Of a DNA stretch of 64,000 bases, positions 12,563 through 23,830 are shown one piece after another. This stretch comes from Spinacia oleracea (taxonomy: Eukaryota > Streptophyta > Magnoliopsida > Caryophyllales > Amaranthaceae), in contig NC_079490.1 in NCBI RefSeq assembly GCF_020520425.1, positions 992,001 to 1,056,000 of the forward strand, given 5' to 3'. Every line of letters starts with the position of its first letter. Position 1 is the stretch's first letter. The notes below the pieces were generated by a model. The model was not told the DNA's origin and made no database searches. It was given only the letters and a program-made list of their open reading frames with translations. The translations under genes were made by a program, and so were the position numbers.

Positions 12563-13981
12563 GCAATGTTAACTGCTGTACCCGGGTACAGCCAGCTCTG
12601 GCTGTACCCCCCAAAACGACACACTCATATTGTTTGTTCATTCTTGTCGACTGTTTGTTCTTTTTTATTGAACTGTTTGTTCTTTCTTATTGTACTGTTT
12701 GTTCTTTCTTGTTGTACTGTTTGTTCTTTCATGTTGTTTTTTAAATTCACCATCAAAATTTCATAATTGTTGTATTTTTTGTTCTTTCTTCTGGATTTTT
12801 ATGTTCTTTTTTATATTGTTTGTTCTTTCTTGTTTATTTGTTTGTTTGTAATAATCATATGGTTAATGTTCATAATTAAACTCTTCATTGATCTTTTATT
12901 CTTTCTTTTTGTATTGTTTGTTCTTTCTTGTTGTACTGTTTGTTCTTTCTTGTTGTTTTTTAAATTCATTCATCAAACTTATTGTTTGTTCTTTCATTTG
13001 GCTTTAAAATTCATCATAAAATTGTTCATAATTGTTGTATTGTTTGTTCTTTTTTCTGGAATTTTATGTTCTTTTTTATATTGTTTGTTCTTTTTTGTTG
13101 AATTATTTGTTCTTTTTTGTTTATTTGTTTGTTCACAATAAATATATGGTTAATGTTCATAATGAAATTGTTCACTTCATTGGTCTTTTATGTTTTTACA
13201 AGCGCCTATATTGTTTATTTCCAAATAAATAAATAAATGTTCATTTCCAAAATAGTAAATGTTCATTCCAAATAAATAAATAAATGTTCATTTCCGAAAT
13301 AGTAAATGTTCATTTTTGTAGTTTATTTCCAAATAAATAAATAAATGTTCATTTCCAAAATAGTAAATGTTCATTCCAAATAAATAAATAAATGTTCATT
13401 TCCGAAATAGTAAATGTTCCTTTTTGTTGTATTGTTTGTTCTTTCATGTTGGCTTTAAAATTCATCATAAAATTGTTCATAATTGTTGTATTGTTTGTTC
13501 TTTTTTCTGGAATTTTATGTTATTTTTTATATTGTTTGTTTTTTTTGTTGAATTATTTGTTCTTTCTTGTTTATTTGTTTGTTCACAATAAATATATGGT
13601 TAATGTTTATAATGAAATTGTTCACTTCATTGGTCTTTTATGTTTTTACAAGCGCCTATATTGTTTATTTCCAAATAAACAAATAAATAAATGTTCATTT
13701 CCAAAATAGTAAATGTTCATTCCAAATAAATAAACAAATGTTCATTTCCGAAATAGTAAATGTTCATTTTTGTAGTTTATTTCCAAATAAATAAATAAAT
13801 GTTCATTTCCAAAATAGTAAATGTTCATTCCAAATAAATAAATAAATGTTCATTTCCGAAATAGTAAATGTTCATTTTTGTACCAGTATATTAATGTTCA
13901 TTTTAAACAACACAAAACGACATCGTTTTGGATGGGGGTACATCCAGCTTTGGCTGTACCCGGGTATAGCCAAAAAATTGC
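12563..13981. mobile_element. Mutator-like foldback element, about 1.42 kb, non-autonomous
   Basis: Long inverted ends share GCAAT, then GTACCCGGGTACAGCCA and a GTACCCCC..AAAACGA tract. Flanks ATGAATTGA (12554-12562) and GTGAATTGA (13982-13990) form a 9-bp target duplication with one mismatch, the size typical of Mutator-like elements. The left end holds a perfect 12-bp hairpin (GGGTACAGCCAG, 2-bp loop) next to the palindrome GTACCCGGGTAC. The interior is simple repeats only and no transposase is present. Confidence 0.75.
12640..13880. repeat. Tandem repeats inside the Mutator-like element
   Basis: The left half is a loose array of TTGTTTGTTCTTTCTTGTTG-like units. The right half alternates AAATAAATAAATGTTCATTT and AAATAGTAAATGTTCATT units. 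A larger block of about 450 bp is duplicated: AAGCGCCTATATTGTTTATT recurs near 13200 and 13650. Cys/Phe/Leu-rich open frames across this stretch are products of the repeat. Confidence 0.85.
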
Positions 13982-13992
13982 GTGAATTGAGC

Positions 13993-14530
13993 GCATCCTA
14001 ATTCCTAAATAAGTTGAGATTGAGATCGTTATTTAAATGGCCCAAAATCAATACTCCGTAACAAATAAGTATTATATTAAGCGGGTCGGGTTAGGACTTT
14101 TAGATAATAATATGACACACTCTATGGAACTTTGTATTGTACTTGGACATATTGTAAGTGATTTATTAATCTATCGACCACACCGCAGAGTTTTTGATTC
14201 ACTCATTCACCTAATTTTCATTTAATATACCTTGTTTCTGTATGTGATTTAAATTGGACCTATATGGCTATAGGACTAACATGTTGTGCTATGGAGTATA
14301 ATTTTCCAACCCATAAATGGCCCAATATAGTTAAATGGGCCATCTTCAAAGGAATAAGATTCAAGATGCGGAAGTTTTAGAACCTAATCGTCACAAGTTA
14401 TGACCCTTTTTTGGGTTCATAAATTAATATTTCACCCAACCATCATACATCATATTTCTATGTAAAAAATCATTAAAAATAATTATTGAATGGTCCTTGA
14501 AAATCCATCTTTAAAACCCTTTATAGCCCC
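13993..14530. other. Intergenic spacer
   Basis: AT-rich DNA between two transposons. I see no gene, repeat structure or promoter signal in it beyond one TACTCCGTA word at 14052. Confidence 0.4.
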
Positions 14531-14897
14531 TAAAGATGGTCGTGGGCTGGGCCGGGCCCACGGGGTTGTGGGCCTAACCGGTCCATGCCACGCCAGGCCC
14601 AAATCGTATCATGTCAGGCCGAAAAGTTTAATAAAGGGCCTAGACCCACGGGCTTTTGTGCGGGGCCGAGACGGCCTGTCATGCCTAAGCTAATTTTACT
14701 AAATTTAACGTGCTTTGTAGTGGCGGGTCGAGTCGTGACGTGCCTTGTCGTGCTTTTTCTAAAAAATTAAGGATCAGGTCCGGCCCACGACTTTGTGCCC
14801 GTGCTTGACCGTGATTTTTTCGTGCTCCTGCTGGGCCAGACTTTTTCGTGTTGGGTCGGATCGGGCTTCAGACCGACCCGGCGCACAACCATCTTTA
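14531..14897. mobile_element. hAT-type MITE, family 2 (TAAAGATGGT ends), 367 bp
   Basis: Terminal repeats TAAAGATGGTCGTGGGC and (inverted) TAAAGATGGTTGTGCGC are flanked by a perfect 8-bp duplication ATAGCCCC at 14523-14530 and 14898-14905. The interior is GC-rich with GGGCCGGGCC words. This is the best bounded copy of a GC-rich family seen also at 39173-39447 and, degraded, elsewhere. Confidence 0.88.
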
Positions 14898-15342
14898 ATA
14901 GCCCCCCACCACCCACCCCACACACACAAAAAAAAACATATAACTTACATATAGATAGTAGAAGTGAACAAAAGTCGAGCTACACTTTACTAACAAGCCC
15001 AAACCTTTATTATTGGAGCAGGTTTTTCAGACCGGGCAAGATATTTTGGTCTAAAACAAATTTTCCGGCTACCCAAACCCGCATATTTTTTGGGTTGTGT
15101 CCAATCGAGCCAACCATCCGGGTTGGGCCATTGATCATAAGCTCTAATAGGAGTAGAAAGTACTATATCTAGTTTTCCAAAACACCATTGTGAATTAGAG
15201 GGCACATAAATAAGCCTAGTTTACATCAAAACACAAACCACTTTGCATTGCAACAGATACGAAGAATATTCATATATTTTCCCTAAAGAAAATCTATATT
15301 ACTACCCTTTATTTTAAACCGGGGCTTATATGGTGAACAGCG

Positions 15343-15750
15343 CGTCTCCTGTGAGACCAGTCACACCATCAACTTGATGGTGTGACGAGCGCGAAACCAA
15401 CAGGGTACCTCCTCTAAAACTATATAAAAAAAGTAACAATCTAAACTATAGAAGTAACATACCTAAACTAAAAAAGTACCTCCTCTAAAATTATAAAAAA
15501 AAGTAACATGTCTAAACTATAGAAGTAACATACTTAAACTAAGAAGGTATCTCCCCTAAAACTACTCCGTATAAAAAAAAGTAACATGTATAAACTATAG
15601 AAGTAACATACCTAAACTAAAAAAAGTACCTCCTCTAAAATTATATAAAAAAAGTAAATGTCTAAACTATAGAAGTAACATACCTAAATTCGCAAGTGTG
15701 AACTGGTCTCACCATCAGTTAATGGTGAGGACAGTCTCATATAAGAATTT
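15343..15750. repeat. Inverted-repeat element with an internal 65-bp tandem array
   Basis: The left end (TGTGAGACCAGTCACACCAT) and right end (AACTGGTCTCACCATCAGTT) share GTGAGACCAGT in opposite orientation, and each end contains its own hairpin around the CACCAT word. Between them about four units of roughly 65 bp repeat the words AAGTACCTCCTCTAAAA, AAAAAAAGTAAC and AAACTATAGAAGTAACATAC. It is probably a MITE, but no clear target duplication was found. Confidence 0.6.
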
Positions 15751-16198
15751 GGGTATGGTGAATCGGTGATAATATATCCAGAATGAATTTCGGTTTGTTA
15801 TAATTAATTTACGGTTCAAAACCTAACGTGTAAAATTTTTTAAACTACCAAAAAAAATCATATGGGGATTTTTAAAACCAAACTTCAACTTCCTTTTAAG
15901 CACATTAAATGTGTATGCATTAGCCCATAATTCATTTTTTAGGAAAGAAAATCAGGCAAACTACCCTAATTATCATTTCGGATGGAATACTAAGTTCATT
16001 TTTCTTTTGGTATAAAACAGACACCAGGAATCTCACTTCCTGGTGTAACATTCCCTAAAAAGACCTATCGCATATCGAATATTTCGGTCAAATTATCATA
16101 TAAAATATATGTAATATATGTAATACGGTGGAAGTTTCATATTAGATGATTAAATGAGTACGTTCAATATTTATTAATCTTTCAGTTAAATGCTTTGT

Positions 16199-16379
16199 TT
16201 TTGTTTTTTTTGTGTGTTAGCACCCAGTTCACCCTTAAGGCTAATCCGGATTCGGGGCGAACTCTGGGTGGAAAGGTTCCAGACCCCTTCCAAATGTTCT
16301 TGTGGGAGATCGAACACGAGTCTTCCATACCAAGTTCAGCTCCAAACATCACTGAACCAACAAACAATTAGTTCAGTAC
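16199..16379 (-). mobile_element. tRNA-derived SINE, 181 bp
   Basis: Flanked by a perfect 18-bp direct repeat TTCAGTTAAATGCTTTGT (16181-16198 and 16380-16397). Read on the minus strand it has an A-box-like TTGGTTCAGTGATG, a B-box-like GTGTTCGATCTCC and ends in an A-rich tail, the signature of a RNA polymerase III-derived retroposon. The perfect duplication indicates a recent insertion. Confidence 0.82.
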
Positions 16380-16548
16380 TTCAGTTAAATGCTTTGTAAA
16401 AATATGGTCAAATAATAATTTTTGAATATCCGTGCACATACGAGGACCTAATCTAGTCCACATATAAAAGAAAGTATAAAATGGGCGGGAAAAGGTTAGC
16501 ATTAGGATTTAGGCATTAGCCTAAAAAATAAAAAGAGTTAAAATTTAC

Positions 16549-17059
16549 GAGGTTGGCTACATCGCTGTCCACCAGCGACAAAAAAAATCCATACCCACCC
16601 TTAAAAAACAAAAAAAAAAAAGGTTTCAAAGATGGCCCACACTTAAATAGTGTTGCTAACTTGTTATATACTGTCATCGGTAATATAAGTATTGTCATTG
16701 TTATATATATACTATCATTGTTGTATTAAAATACTGTCACAATCATCCAAAAAAAGGAAATTATGTATACAAGTGTAATGAAATAGAAAAAGTAAAGGGA
16801 TCACTTAAATGAATGGATAAAAGTGTTGCATATTAAATGAATAGATAAAAATATGTATACAAGTGTTATATAAGTATTATCATCGTTTACATAAATACTG
16901 TCATTGTTGTATTTAAATACTGTCATTGTTGTATCAATTACTGTCATATTGCCGATATTTAGTAATTTGTTTGACTTTTCAACTCATGTAGCGAAAATAC
17001 CATTTTACCCTGGGTATGGACGCTTTTTGTCGCTGTCCACCAGCGATGTAGCATGTCTC
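16549..17059. mobile_element. Mutator-like MITE, 511 bp
   Basis: Ends share GCTACATCGCTG and, after a small inversion of the GTCCACCAG core, GACAAAAA and TCCATACCC. A perfect 9-bp target duplication AAAATTTAC lies at 16540-16548 and 17060-17068. Inside are repeated ACTGTCATTGTTGTAT units. It ends about 200 bp before the NSE4 start codon, so it may form part of that promoter region. Confidence 0.8.
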
Positions 17060-17273
17060 AAAATTTACTACCCAAAGATGAAAAGCTGTTCCAAATTTTA
17101 TCCAAAATCATTAAATACATATAAAAATAAAATAAAATAAAATAAAATAAAACCCCACTAACCAGAGCAGTAACTTCCTTCAAACCCAACTCTCTCTTCT
17201 TCTTCTCCAACTTCCCTCCATTTTAATCAAGTTTTTTGAAAAACGAGAGCCATTGATTACAATCAACGCAATC

Positions 17274-20200
17274 ATGACCGTCGATCAGCCGGAATTCCGG
17301 CCCGGAAAGAGTGATAAAGTCAGCCGGAGCAACCAGCAACCGGACTATTTTCAGGAGCCACCACCAAAGCGTCCCCGGTCTGACCGCCCCCGCGGCGGCG
17401 GAAGTGGTGGTGGTGACGTCGACTTAAAGAAGGTTCCTCAATCGACGGTGGACAGGAGAGTAATTCGGTCTCATTACGCCTTCTACAAAAACCTCATTCA
17501 TGGTAGTTATTTTTGTTTTCCCTCTTTTAAATTTGTGTTTGATTTTTTTTTTTTAAAATTTAATTTGTTGTTGTTTTTTGTTCTTGAATTATTTGCAGAG
17601 GAGAAAGAAGAATTATTCATAGGTGAATCTAATAGGTTCGGCAAAATCATAAATGAAGTTGACGAATTGTTCGAAAATGGTAAATTTTTTGACATTTTTT
17701 TGTTATATTTAGATGTCACATTATGAAATCTAAGCAACATTTTGTCATAATTGTTATAGTTTATCTCAATTTTGATGTTATACTAGTAATGCATTGTGCT
17801 TTTTTCATGTAGACAATGGAGGAGTAGTAGTAGTGAGTAGTGATTTTCAATTTTACTGCGAAAATAGTACTTCAATTTAAATCAATGCTTCTTTTCTCTA
17901 CTATGAAATTTTTGAATGAGTGTATATAATAGTATGTTTCATGTAGATCTAACATTCTCTAGGTAAAAAAAGATTAAAATTGTGTTGGTTTGTTTCTATG
18001 TTGTCCAAACTCTTATTTGGGTGTTGTGTCCGACAAGGAATTGGAGTATTTGACCCTCATCTAACACTCTAGGTGTAATGAATTTCATACAAGGCCACTC
18101 TAGGAAGTAACATAGGTTTGTTTATTCCAAAAAAGTAAAAAGAAGTACACATGTTGCAAGGGAACTGATTTTGTCACACCTCTATGTGAGTACTGAGTAG
18201 TGGGTGTGCCGTGTGCCAAAATCACTTCCCACGTTACAGAGTGTTAACTATGCTAGAGGAATACGGGATTTTAGAGCATCTCCAATGGTTGTAGGTAGGG
18301 ACTTGCTTGCGATTTGCAAAAGTCTCAATTGGAGTGATTTTGATAAATTAGCTTGGCCTATGCACAATTGAAATGCAAGTTTTAATTAAAATAAAGTTTA
18401 ATTAAATGATTAATTGAAAAGTAAACCTAATTTAATAGCAAGCTAGTTTGGTAAATTAGCTCGGCATTGTGACATAAACTAGCTAGAAAATAAATTAGCT
18501 TAAAATCTTAGTTGACAATGACAAGCTAATTTAACAATTATCTTACCATTGATGATGCTCTTAGATATCATCCTAGTCTCAACCATAAATGATATCGGAC
18601 TTTTTAATATGCTAAATAAAATGATTAATTGAAAAGTGAACCTAATTTATAGCAAGCTAGTTTGGTAAATTAGCTCGCCATTGGGACATAAACTAGCTAG
18701 AAAATAAATTAGCTTAAAATCTTAGTTGGCAATGACAAGCTAATTTAACAATTATCTTACCATTTATGATGCTCTTAGATATCGTCCTAGTCTCAACCAT
18801 AAATGATATCGGACTTATTATTATACACAAAAGATTTGAGAAGAAACTATGTTTTTTTTCTTTTTCTTGGTACACCCTTTTGAAAATAATTTGTGATATA
18901 GTTTGTTGGTTAAACTTTGCTTTGGAAATTTTAGTGTCAAACACAAGGGAGCAAGTAGCAGATGCTGAGACACTTCTAAGCATGGCTGATACCTTAGTGA
19001 CCACTGCAAGATCATATCTCAAAGACGGGCTTACCCCTTCCGACTTTTTAACTTCTTTGTTTCGCGAATTTGGAGCTTCCATTGGAAGGAAAGTTGGTAA
19101 TGACAGTGTTTCAATACAATGGTATGCAATTGGTGCTTTTGTTTGCCCCGTTTTCAAGAATGCTAAAGGCTGCTCTACCATGTATGTTATGAACTCACCG
19201 CGAAAAAATTGAATGAAAGATGGATTTGTGTATGAAGGTAGCTAACTTGATGAGTGTTGTTTGGTTTTTTATGTTTGTTTTATGGTAGGAATGGACCGAT
19301 GGATACTCAGTTGAAACCACGAAAGGTTGTTGTTCGTAAGAAGAGAACAAAGCTTACTGGACGTGCTGCTAAACCTAAACAGGTATAAACATCAGTAAAT
19401 CACATTAGCATTGGTTGTTATGAAAACAATTAAATCATTTGTATACATCATTATGTTAGTCTCACTATTTTTTGTTGGTCTAATTTTGTTGAATTCACTA
19501 AAAGAGATGCTTCTCTGCCTTGCAATGTTTGCTTAGACTATCCACATTGAACATGCATGTATGTATGATGGCCTTTGTGGAAGTGGCTGAATATGAGTAT
19601 TTGTTTGGGGATGATAAAGTCTAATATTTGGGGAATTTCGATAATTTTGGAACGTGATTAAGTGATTTTGTGGTTGTTTTTGAGAGATCATGTTGAAGGT
19701 CATTTGTAGGGTACATCTTGGTATCTCATGCAGATTCTCATAGTGTATAATGCTTCTTTGGTTCATTATGAAATATGTTGCGCATTCTAATATTCTATGT
19801 CCCTGTTTGGTAATTAGTTGTTAGCTGATAGCTGATTTAACTTGCTGTTAGTTGTTAGTTGTCATTTTACACCAACTTCTTCAAACCTCTATTGCAAAAA
19901 GCTCCTATAATGAGCCTTTTCATCCCATAACTTTCCAAACCTCCCCTAAGGCCCTAACCAAACACTTCCAGTAGCTTTTGGAAATGGTCAAACCTCTAGT
20001 CCACCTCAAAAAGCTCTTTTTCTCAAACCCTCTCATAACCAAACACTCCCATTAGCTTTTTTAAATGGTCAAACCTCTAGTCCACGGGTCCACCTCAGAA
20101 AGCTCTCTTTTCTCCTACCTTCTCGTAACCAAACACCCCTATATAAAATCACAAAGATGACTAATCTCAGCTTCCATCTTTGTGAATCAGGTTGAGGACT

Positions 20201-21518
20201 CTGATTCAGAGCACCAAAAAGACACAGAGAAGAACATGAGAACCATGTTTGACATCCTGCGAGCAGAAAAGAGAAACAAAAAAAGTGTCAGACTCGAGAA
20301 CTTGATTCTTAACAGGACTTCATTCGCGCAGACAGTTGAGAATCTGTTTGCTTTGTCTTTCCTGGTAAAAGACGGGCGTGCTCAGATAACTATCAATGAT
20401 CAGGGGACTCATCTTGTTTGTAAGTCCTCGTTGTACTAATTCTTCTACACATTAACCTTCATTTTTACTACTCATTGTAGGAAGTATAATTCCGTGAGGT
20501 TTTCATTGATTATGAGAGTGTATATGTACATACAAGCTACATTAGGGTTAGCATTACTTAGCAAGGCTACAATAGTAATTAAATTGTTAATTACAAACTA
20601 ATTATTAACATAAATACATTATCTATCCCTCATGAGTCCTGATTTTTATCAAAAATACTATCAACTTCTGTTTGCAGCACCAAGGAATGCTCCTCACCAG
20701 GATTTGGTGAGTTCTGGTGAAGTTTTGATTCACCATTTTGTCTTCAGACCTGATTTCAAGGACTGGAAGGTGAGTGAATTGAATCCCTTCTAATATGCAA
20801 TTTTTTTTGTCAATGGTTAAAAATTGGGATGAGAGTTTAAGGGTGCGTTCTATTCAACTAAATTTAACTTATTTTTCCTGAACTTATCAAAACTTATTTT
20901 AGCTATAATCTGTACTTGGGTAACCCTTATTTTTCCTGAACTTATCTGAACATATTTTTCCTAAAATAAGTGGAAATAAGGTGCACAAAACAAAGCCTTA
21001 ATGCTTTGGAAGGTGAGCGAATCCCTTCTCATATGCAAATTCGTTTTGTCAATGGTTGAAAATTGGGATGAGACTTTAAGGGTGCGTTCTATGAACTTAT
21101 ATTCTTTGAACTTATCTGAACTTATTTTAGTTATAATTTATATTTGGGTAACCCTTATTTTGCCTGAAATAAGTGGAAATAAGGTATGGGAATAGAACAA
21201 AGCCTTAATGCTTTGTAAATATCAACTTTTAAGTAAATCTTAACCTTATGAAAGATGTGTAGTTTATGTGCTTTTTTTTAGGATTTTTCGCCACTTTTAA
21301 AGTTAAGTTAGTAGTTTCTAAAGCATGATGGTGTTTACGAATAACAGCTGATGGTCGATTCAGTTCCATCTGGAGATGAACTAATGCCTCATAGATGTCA
21401 AGAGGGTGTTCCTCTATCTCAATCAAACACCGTCCCCAATCTTTCACCAGTTGGAATACCACCTTCAGCAACCACAGAAGTTCAGAGTAGCAGAAAAACC
21501 ATGACTTCAGAACTCTAG
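17274..21518 (+). CDS. NSE4: Non-structural maintenance of chromosomes element 4 (SMC5/6 kleisin)
   Basis: Seven exons: 17274-17502, 17599-17679, 18935-19181, 19289-19382, 20191-20419, 20678-20769 and 21348-21518. GT-AG junctions keep frame and give 380 residues. NSE4 is the kleisin subunit that bridges the SMC5 and SMC6 heads in the nuclear complex used in DNA repair and chromosome stability. The N-terminal kleisin region (about 50-110: RVIRSHYAFYKNLIHEEKEE, GKIINEVDELFENV) precedes a conserved middle (DAETLLSMADTL, TPSDFL). The C-terminal winged-helix domain lies at about 225-325 (TSFAQTVENLFALSFLVKDG, then FVFRPDFKDWKLM). The first 50 residues are basic and Gly/Pro-rich. The start is the ATG that begins MTVDQPEF; an upstream in-frame extension has no ATG. 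Introns carry several Tourist-like MITEs. Confidence 0.93.
18274..18560. mobile_element. Tourist-like MITE, 287 bp, in NSE4 intron 2
   Basis: Inverted ends GAGCATCTCCAATGG and CCATTGATGATGCTC are flanked by TTA on both sides, as in PIF/Harbinger-derived Tourist elements. The interior is AT-rich with AGCTAATTTA-type words. Confidence 0.78.
18395..18820. repeat. Direct duplication of the MITE right half, about 214-bp period
   Basis: The sequence from GATTAATTGAAAAGT to AAATGATATCGGACTT occurs twice; GATATCGGAC lies at 18591 and 18805. The duplication includes the right end of the MITE plus about 35 bp of its flank, and it stops about 110 bp before NSE4 exon 3. Confidence 0.8.
19800..20140. mobile_element. 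MITE-like element in NSE4 intron 4
   Basis: The ends TCCCTGTTTGGTAATTAG and (inverted) AGGGGTGTTTGGTTACGAG are related. Inside, the sequence around CCAAACACTYCCAKTAGCTTTT is duplicated (near 19960 and 20040). It ends about 50 bp before the exon 5 acceptor. A target duplication was not fixed. Confidence 0.6.
20841..20997. mobile_element. Tourist-like MITE, 157 bp, copy 1 in NSE4 intron 6
   Basis: It begins GGGTGCGTTCTATTCAACT and ends AAACAAAGCC, flanked by TAA and TTA trinucleotides. The interior repeats CTGAACTTAT and ACTTATTTT words shared with elements at 30516 and 59213. Confidence 0.75.
21080..21204. mobile_element. Tourist-like MITE, 125 bp, copy 2 in NSE4 intron 6
   Basis: A shorter, diverged copy of the preceding element (GGGTGCGTTCTATGAACTT to TAGAACAAAGCC). 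It arose as part of the tandem duplication and not by a separate insertion, since the flanking sequence is duplicated with it. Confidence 0.72.
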
Positions 21519-22231
21519 CAGCAACATAGGATTTCAGATAGCAATTAGCAACTAACAAGCATAGTTTTGGAGGCATATTTTTGTGCAGTGGCCTAAACAA
21601 CTAATGTTAATCTGTCTAGTATTAGGTTTGTAGTACTCGTAGTTAAATGGACTAACTCTGTGTAAGTACACCATTTTACGTGTACAGGAATGTTGGTTCT
21701 GTAAAAATTGATGAATCTAGTTTCAGCAAGATTAAGTGATGAAGATGTTGAGGAAAACTTTAGGTGTCCGATTTTGTTAATCAAAGATGGTAAGCAACGT
21801 TTTCTTGTTGCTTCTTTTGATCAAGTAAAAGGTATTCCTTCATTGTTAACAAAAATGGAAGTATAAGTAGTTGTTCACAAAACATTTTATAATTGATGTA
21901 AACAAACCTTTTGTCCAATAGTGGTATATGTGAATTAAGTCTTGATTGTTATCTGGCCTTAACTATTTGTGTTACAATGATGAATGGAAATGAGTATCTG
22001 GTCCAATTAATACTTGGTAGCCGATCATTTATTTAAGGCTTTGTTCTATTTGAATTATTGTCTGAACAACTGGAATGGGACTGAAACCTATTCACTCAAA
22101 CTCGCCCGAATCCTGATTAGCTCTAAGGGTGAACCGGGTGGTAACACCACAAAAAATAAACAATGTTTTTTTATGTTTTTTTTGAAAAGGAACTAAAAGA
22201 ATATATGCATGACTTTGGACTCCCTCTTTGG

Positions 22232-22711
22232 TTACTTTCCGCCGGCTCCCCTGTCAGCGCCGCCAGCTTCCCCGTCGACACCGCCATCTGTCCCATCTTT
22301 GCCATCTCTCCCACCTTCGCCACCATCTCCCCCTTCACCACCATCTCCACCTTCGCCGGCATCTCCACCGTCGCCGCCATCTCCCCCGTCTCCTCCATCT
22401 CCACCGTCGCCGCCATCTCCCCCGTCGTTTCCATCCCCACCGTCGCCGCCATCTCCACCGTCTCCTCCATCTCCACCGTCGCCTCCATCCCCACCGTCGC
22501 CGCCATCTCCCCCATTGTTGGCGGTTTCGTTGCCGGTGTCTCTTGATGACAGAACTTTAGGGTCACTTAGTGACGGAGATATAGTATCTTCCGGTGGAGC
22601 TTCGCCACCGTCTCCTTGGCCTGCTAGCTTTGCATTGGTGACAGGAGCTGCCATCATAACTAGTAGCATTGTTGCCAAAAGGAGACTAAGTACCAATGCA
22701 TTACGCGCCAT
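22232..22711 (-). CDS. Small secreted Gly-Gly-Asp repeat protein (unassigned family), copy A
   Basis: A single-exon frame of 159 residues. Residues 1-27 are a clear signal peptide (MARNALVLSLLLATMLL, cleavage expected after VTNA). A short unique stretch with GGEAPPEDTI follows, then about 75 residues of almost pure Gly-Gly-Asp repeats, drifting to GGE and GKDGTDGG near the end. I do not recognise a family; the mature protein would be acidic, extracellular or vacuolar, and disordered. The strand is chosen because the signal peptide, the APPEDT motif and a TATA box 95 bp upstream are conserved in the paralogue at 24824. Both strands are open because of the repeat; the plus-strand reading is Ser-Pro-Pro. 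Aspartate density could bind cations, but this is speculation. Confidence 0.65.
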   Translation of the reverse strand: MARNALVLSLLLATMLLVMMAAPVTNAKLAGQGDGGEAPPEDTISPSLSDPKVLSSRDTGNETANNGGDGGDGGDGGDGGDGGDGGDGGDGGDGNDGGDGGDGGDGGDGGDGGDGGDAGEGGDGGEGGDGGEGGRDGKDGTDGGVDGEAGGADRGAGGK

Positions 22712-22805
22712 CTTTAATTTGATTTTTTTTTTTGCTAAAAGACTTTAATTAATTAAGAGTTGCAAAACTATGTATTTTGATGGTTGGTTTAAGATTGGCA
22801 CCAGA

Positions 22806-22812
22806 ATTTATA
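22806..22812 (-). promoter_or_regulatory. TATA box of copy A
   Basis: TATAAAT on the minus strand, 95 bp upstream of the start codon, in the context GCCTATAAATTC. The same box and the neighbouring GGTTAGCCAAGCC are kept upstream of copy B. Confidence 0.6.
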
Positions 22813-23691
22813 GGCTTGGCTAACCATATATTTAAATTATATTAATCGTGCTTTGATTTGGAGATCAAGTCTTAAACACGTCTTGTAGCTTAGCATTTGA
22901 TGCTTCTCCACTAACATTAATTTGTTGATCATAGTTAGTGTGTTAATCTGAAATTTATTAAATGTACCGGGTGTACCGCGTATCAAAGCTATTATTTATA
23001 TCCATTACTGGTCTTTTTTGCGTTTTCTCCTCACAAATAAAGGAAAAATGTGAGAAGGTACACGCTGCACCGTGATACACCTCATATGTAATGGTGCTAA
23101 TCATCCCATGGGCTAATATGGAGGTGCACCATGCACGTTCCTAAAATACAAAACTTTTTAGCTCTGAAGATTAACGTGAGATCAATCACCTGATTGTTTT
23201 GTATTTTTTTAACCCCCAAAGGCTATTTTGATAATTTAAAAGCATATTTGTACAGTTTAAAAACACATTTTTACACTTTAAAATGATTTTCCCATGTTTT
23301 ATATTCTTTGTAAAGTACTTTTCAAAGCAAACACATAGCTCAAAATAGGATTTTCCGTTCCTTTTTGTTGTTATTATAAAAGGAACGGAAATTCGAACAT
23401 GAGACCTATCATTACATAGCCCCGATTTTAGCCACTAGAACAAGATCTAGTTAATAGCTTAATTAATTAGTAAACGATGGTTCTAATTGGCTAATTCTAA
23501 TTGTAAATATCCGCACCGGAATAAAAAAAAAAAAATTTATAATATCGTATGGCTAATTTTGCGATATGTTTTGCCAAATCATACGTTTTAATTAAGCTCA
23601 AAAAATCAACGAGTATCAGTTATTTAAATACATTTTGATTATAATTTTGTTTTTCATCTAATGAACTCATCTTGACCCTTGGACTTGGATT

Positions 23692-23830
23692 GTTTTTTTT
23701 TTTTTTTTTTTTTTTGGTGTGAATGAGTCACAAGAGCAATATAAATTACAAATAGGGGCGGGGGGATTCAAACCTGATACCTATTGTAACAGATCCTCAG
23801 TCTTAACCACTGAGCCAAGACATCATTGGT
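23692..23830 (-). mobile_element. tRNA-derived SINE, 139 bp, in duplication block 1
   Basis: Flanked by the 13-bp repeat TTGGACTTGGATT (23679-23691 and 23831-23843). On the minus strand it shows A box TGGCTCAGTGGTTAAG and B box GGTTTGAATCCC, ending in a tail of more than 20 A. The paralogous site in block 2 (about 26309) has one copy of the target and no SINE. Confidence 0.88.

Larger units (their letters stand above)
20751..21209. repeat. Tandem duplication of exon-6 end, splice donor and MITE in NSE4
   Basis: The exon 6 end CTGGAAG followed by GTGAGTGAATTG is copied at 21003 as TTTGGAAG GTGAGCGAATC. Both are followed by TTGTCAATGGTTRAAAATTG and then a Tourist-like element. The offset is about 240 bp. 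The second donor-like site sits in the intron. Confidence 0.8.

Noticed and set aside
12559-13709. Several plus-strand frames rich in Cys, Phe and Leu that look like membrane proteins
   Set aside because: They arise from TTGTTTGTTCTTT tandem repeats inside the Mutator-like element.
18714-19181. Minus-strand 155-codon frame opposite NSE4 exon 3
   Set aside because: Shadow of the plus-strand exon; exon 3 has good splice sites and conserved NSE4 sequence.
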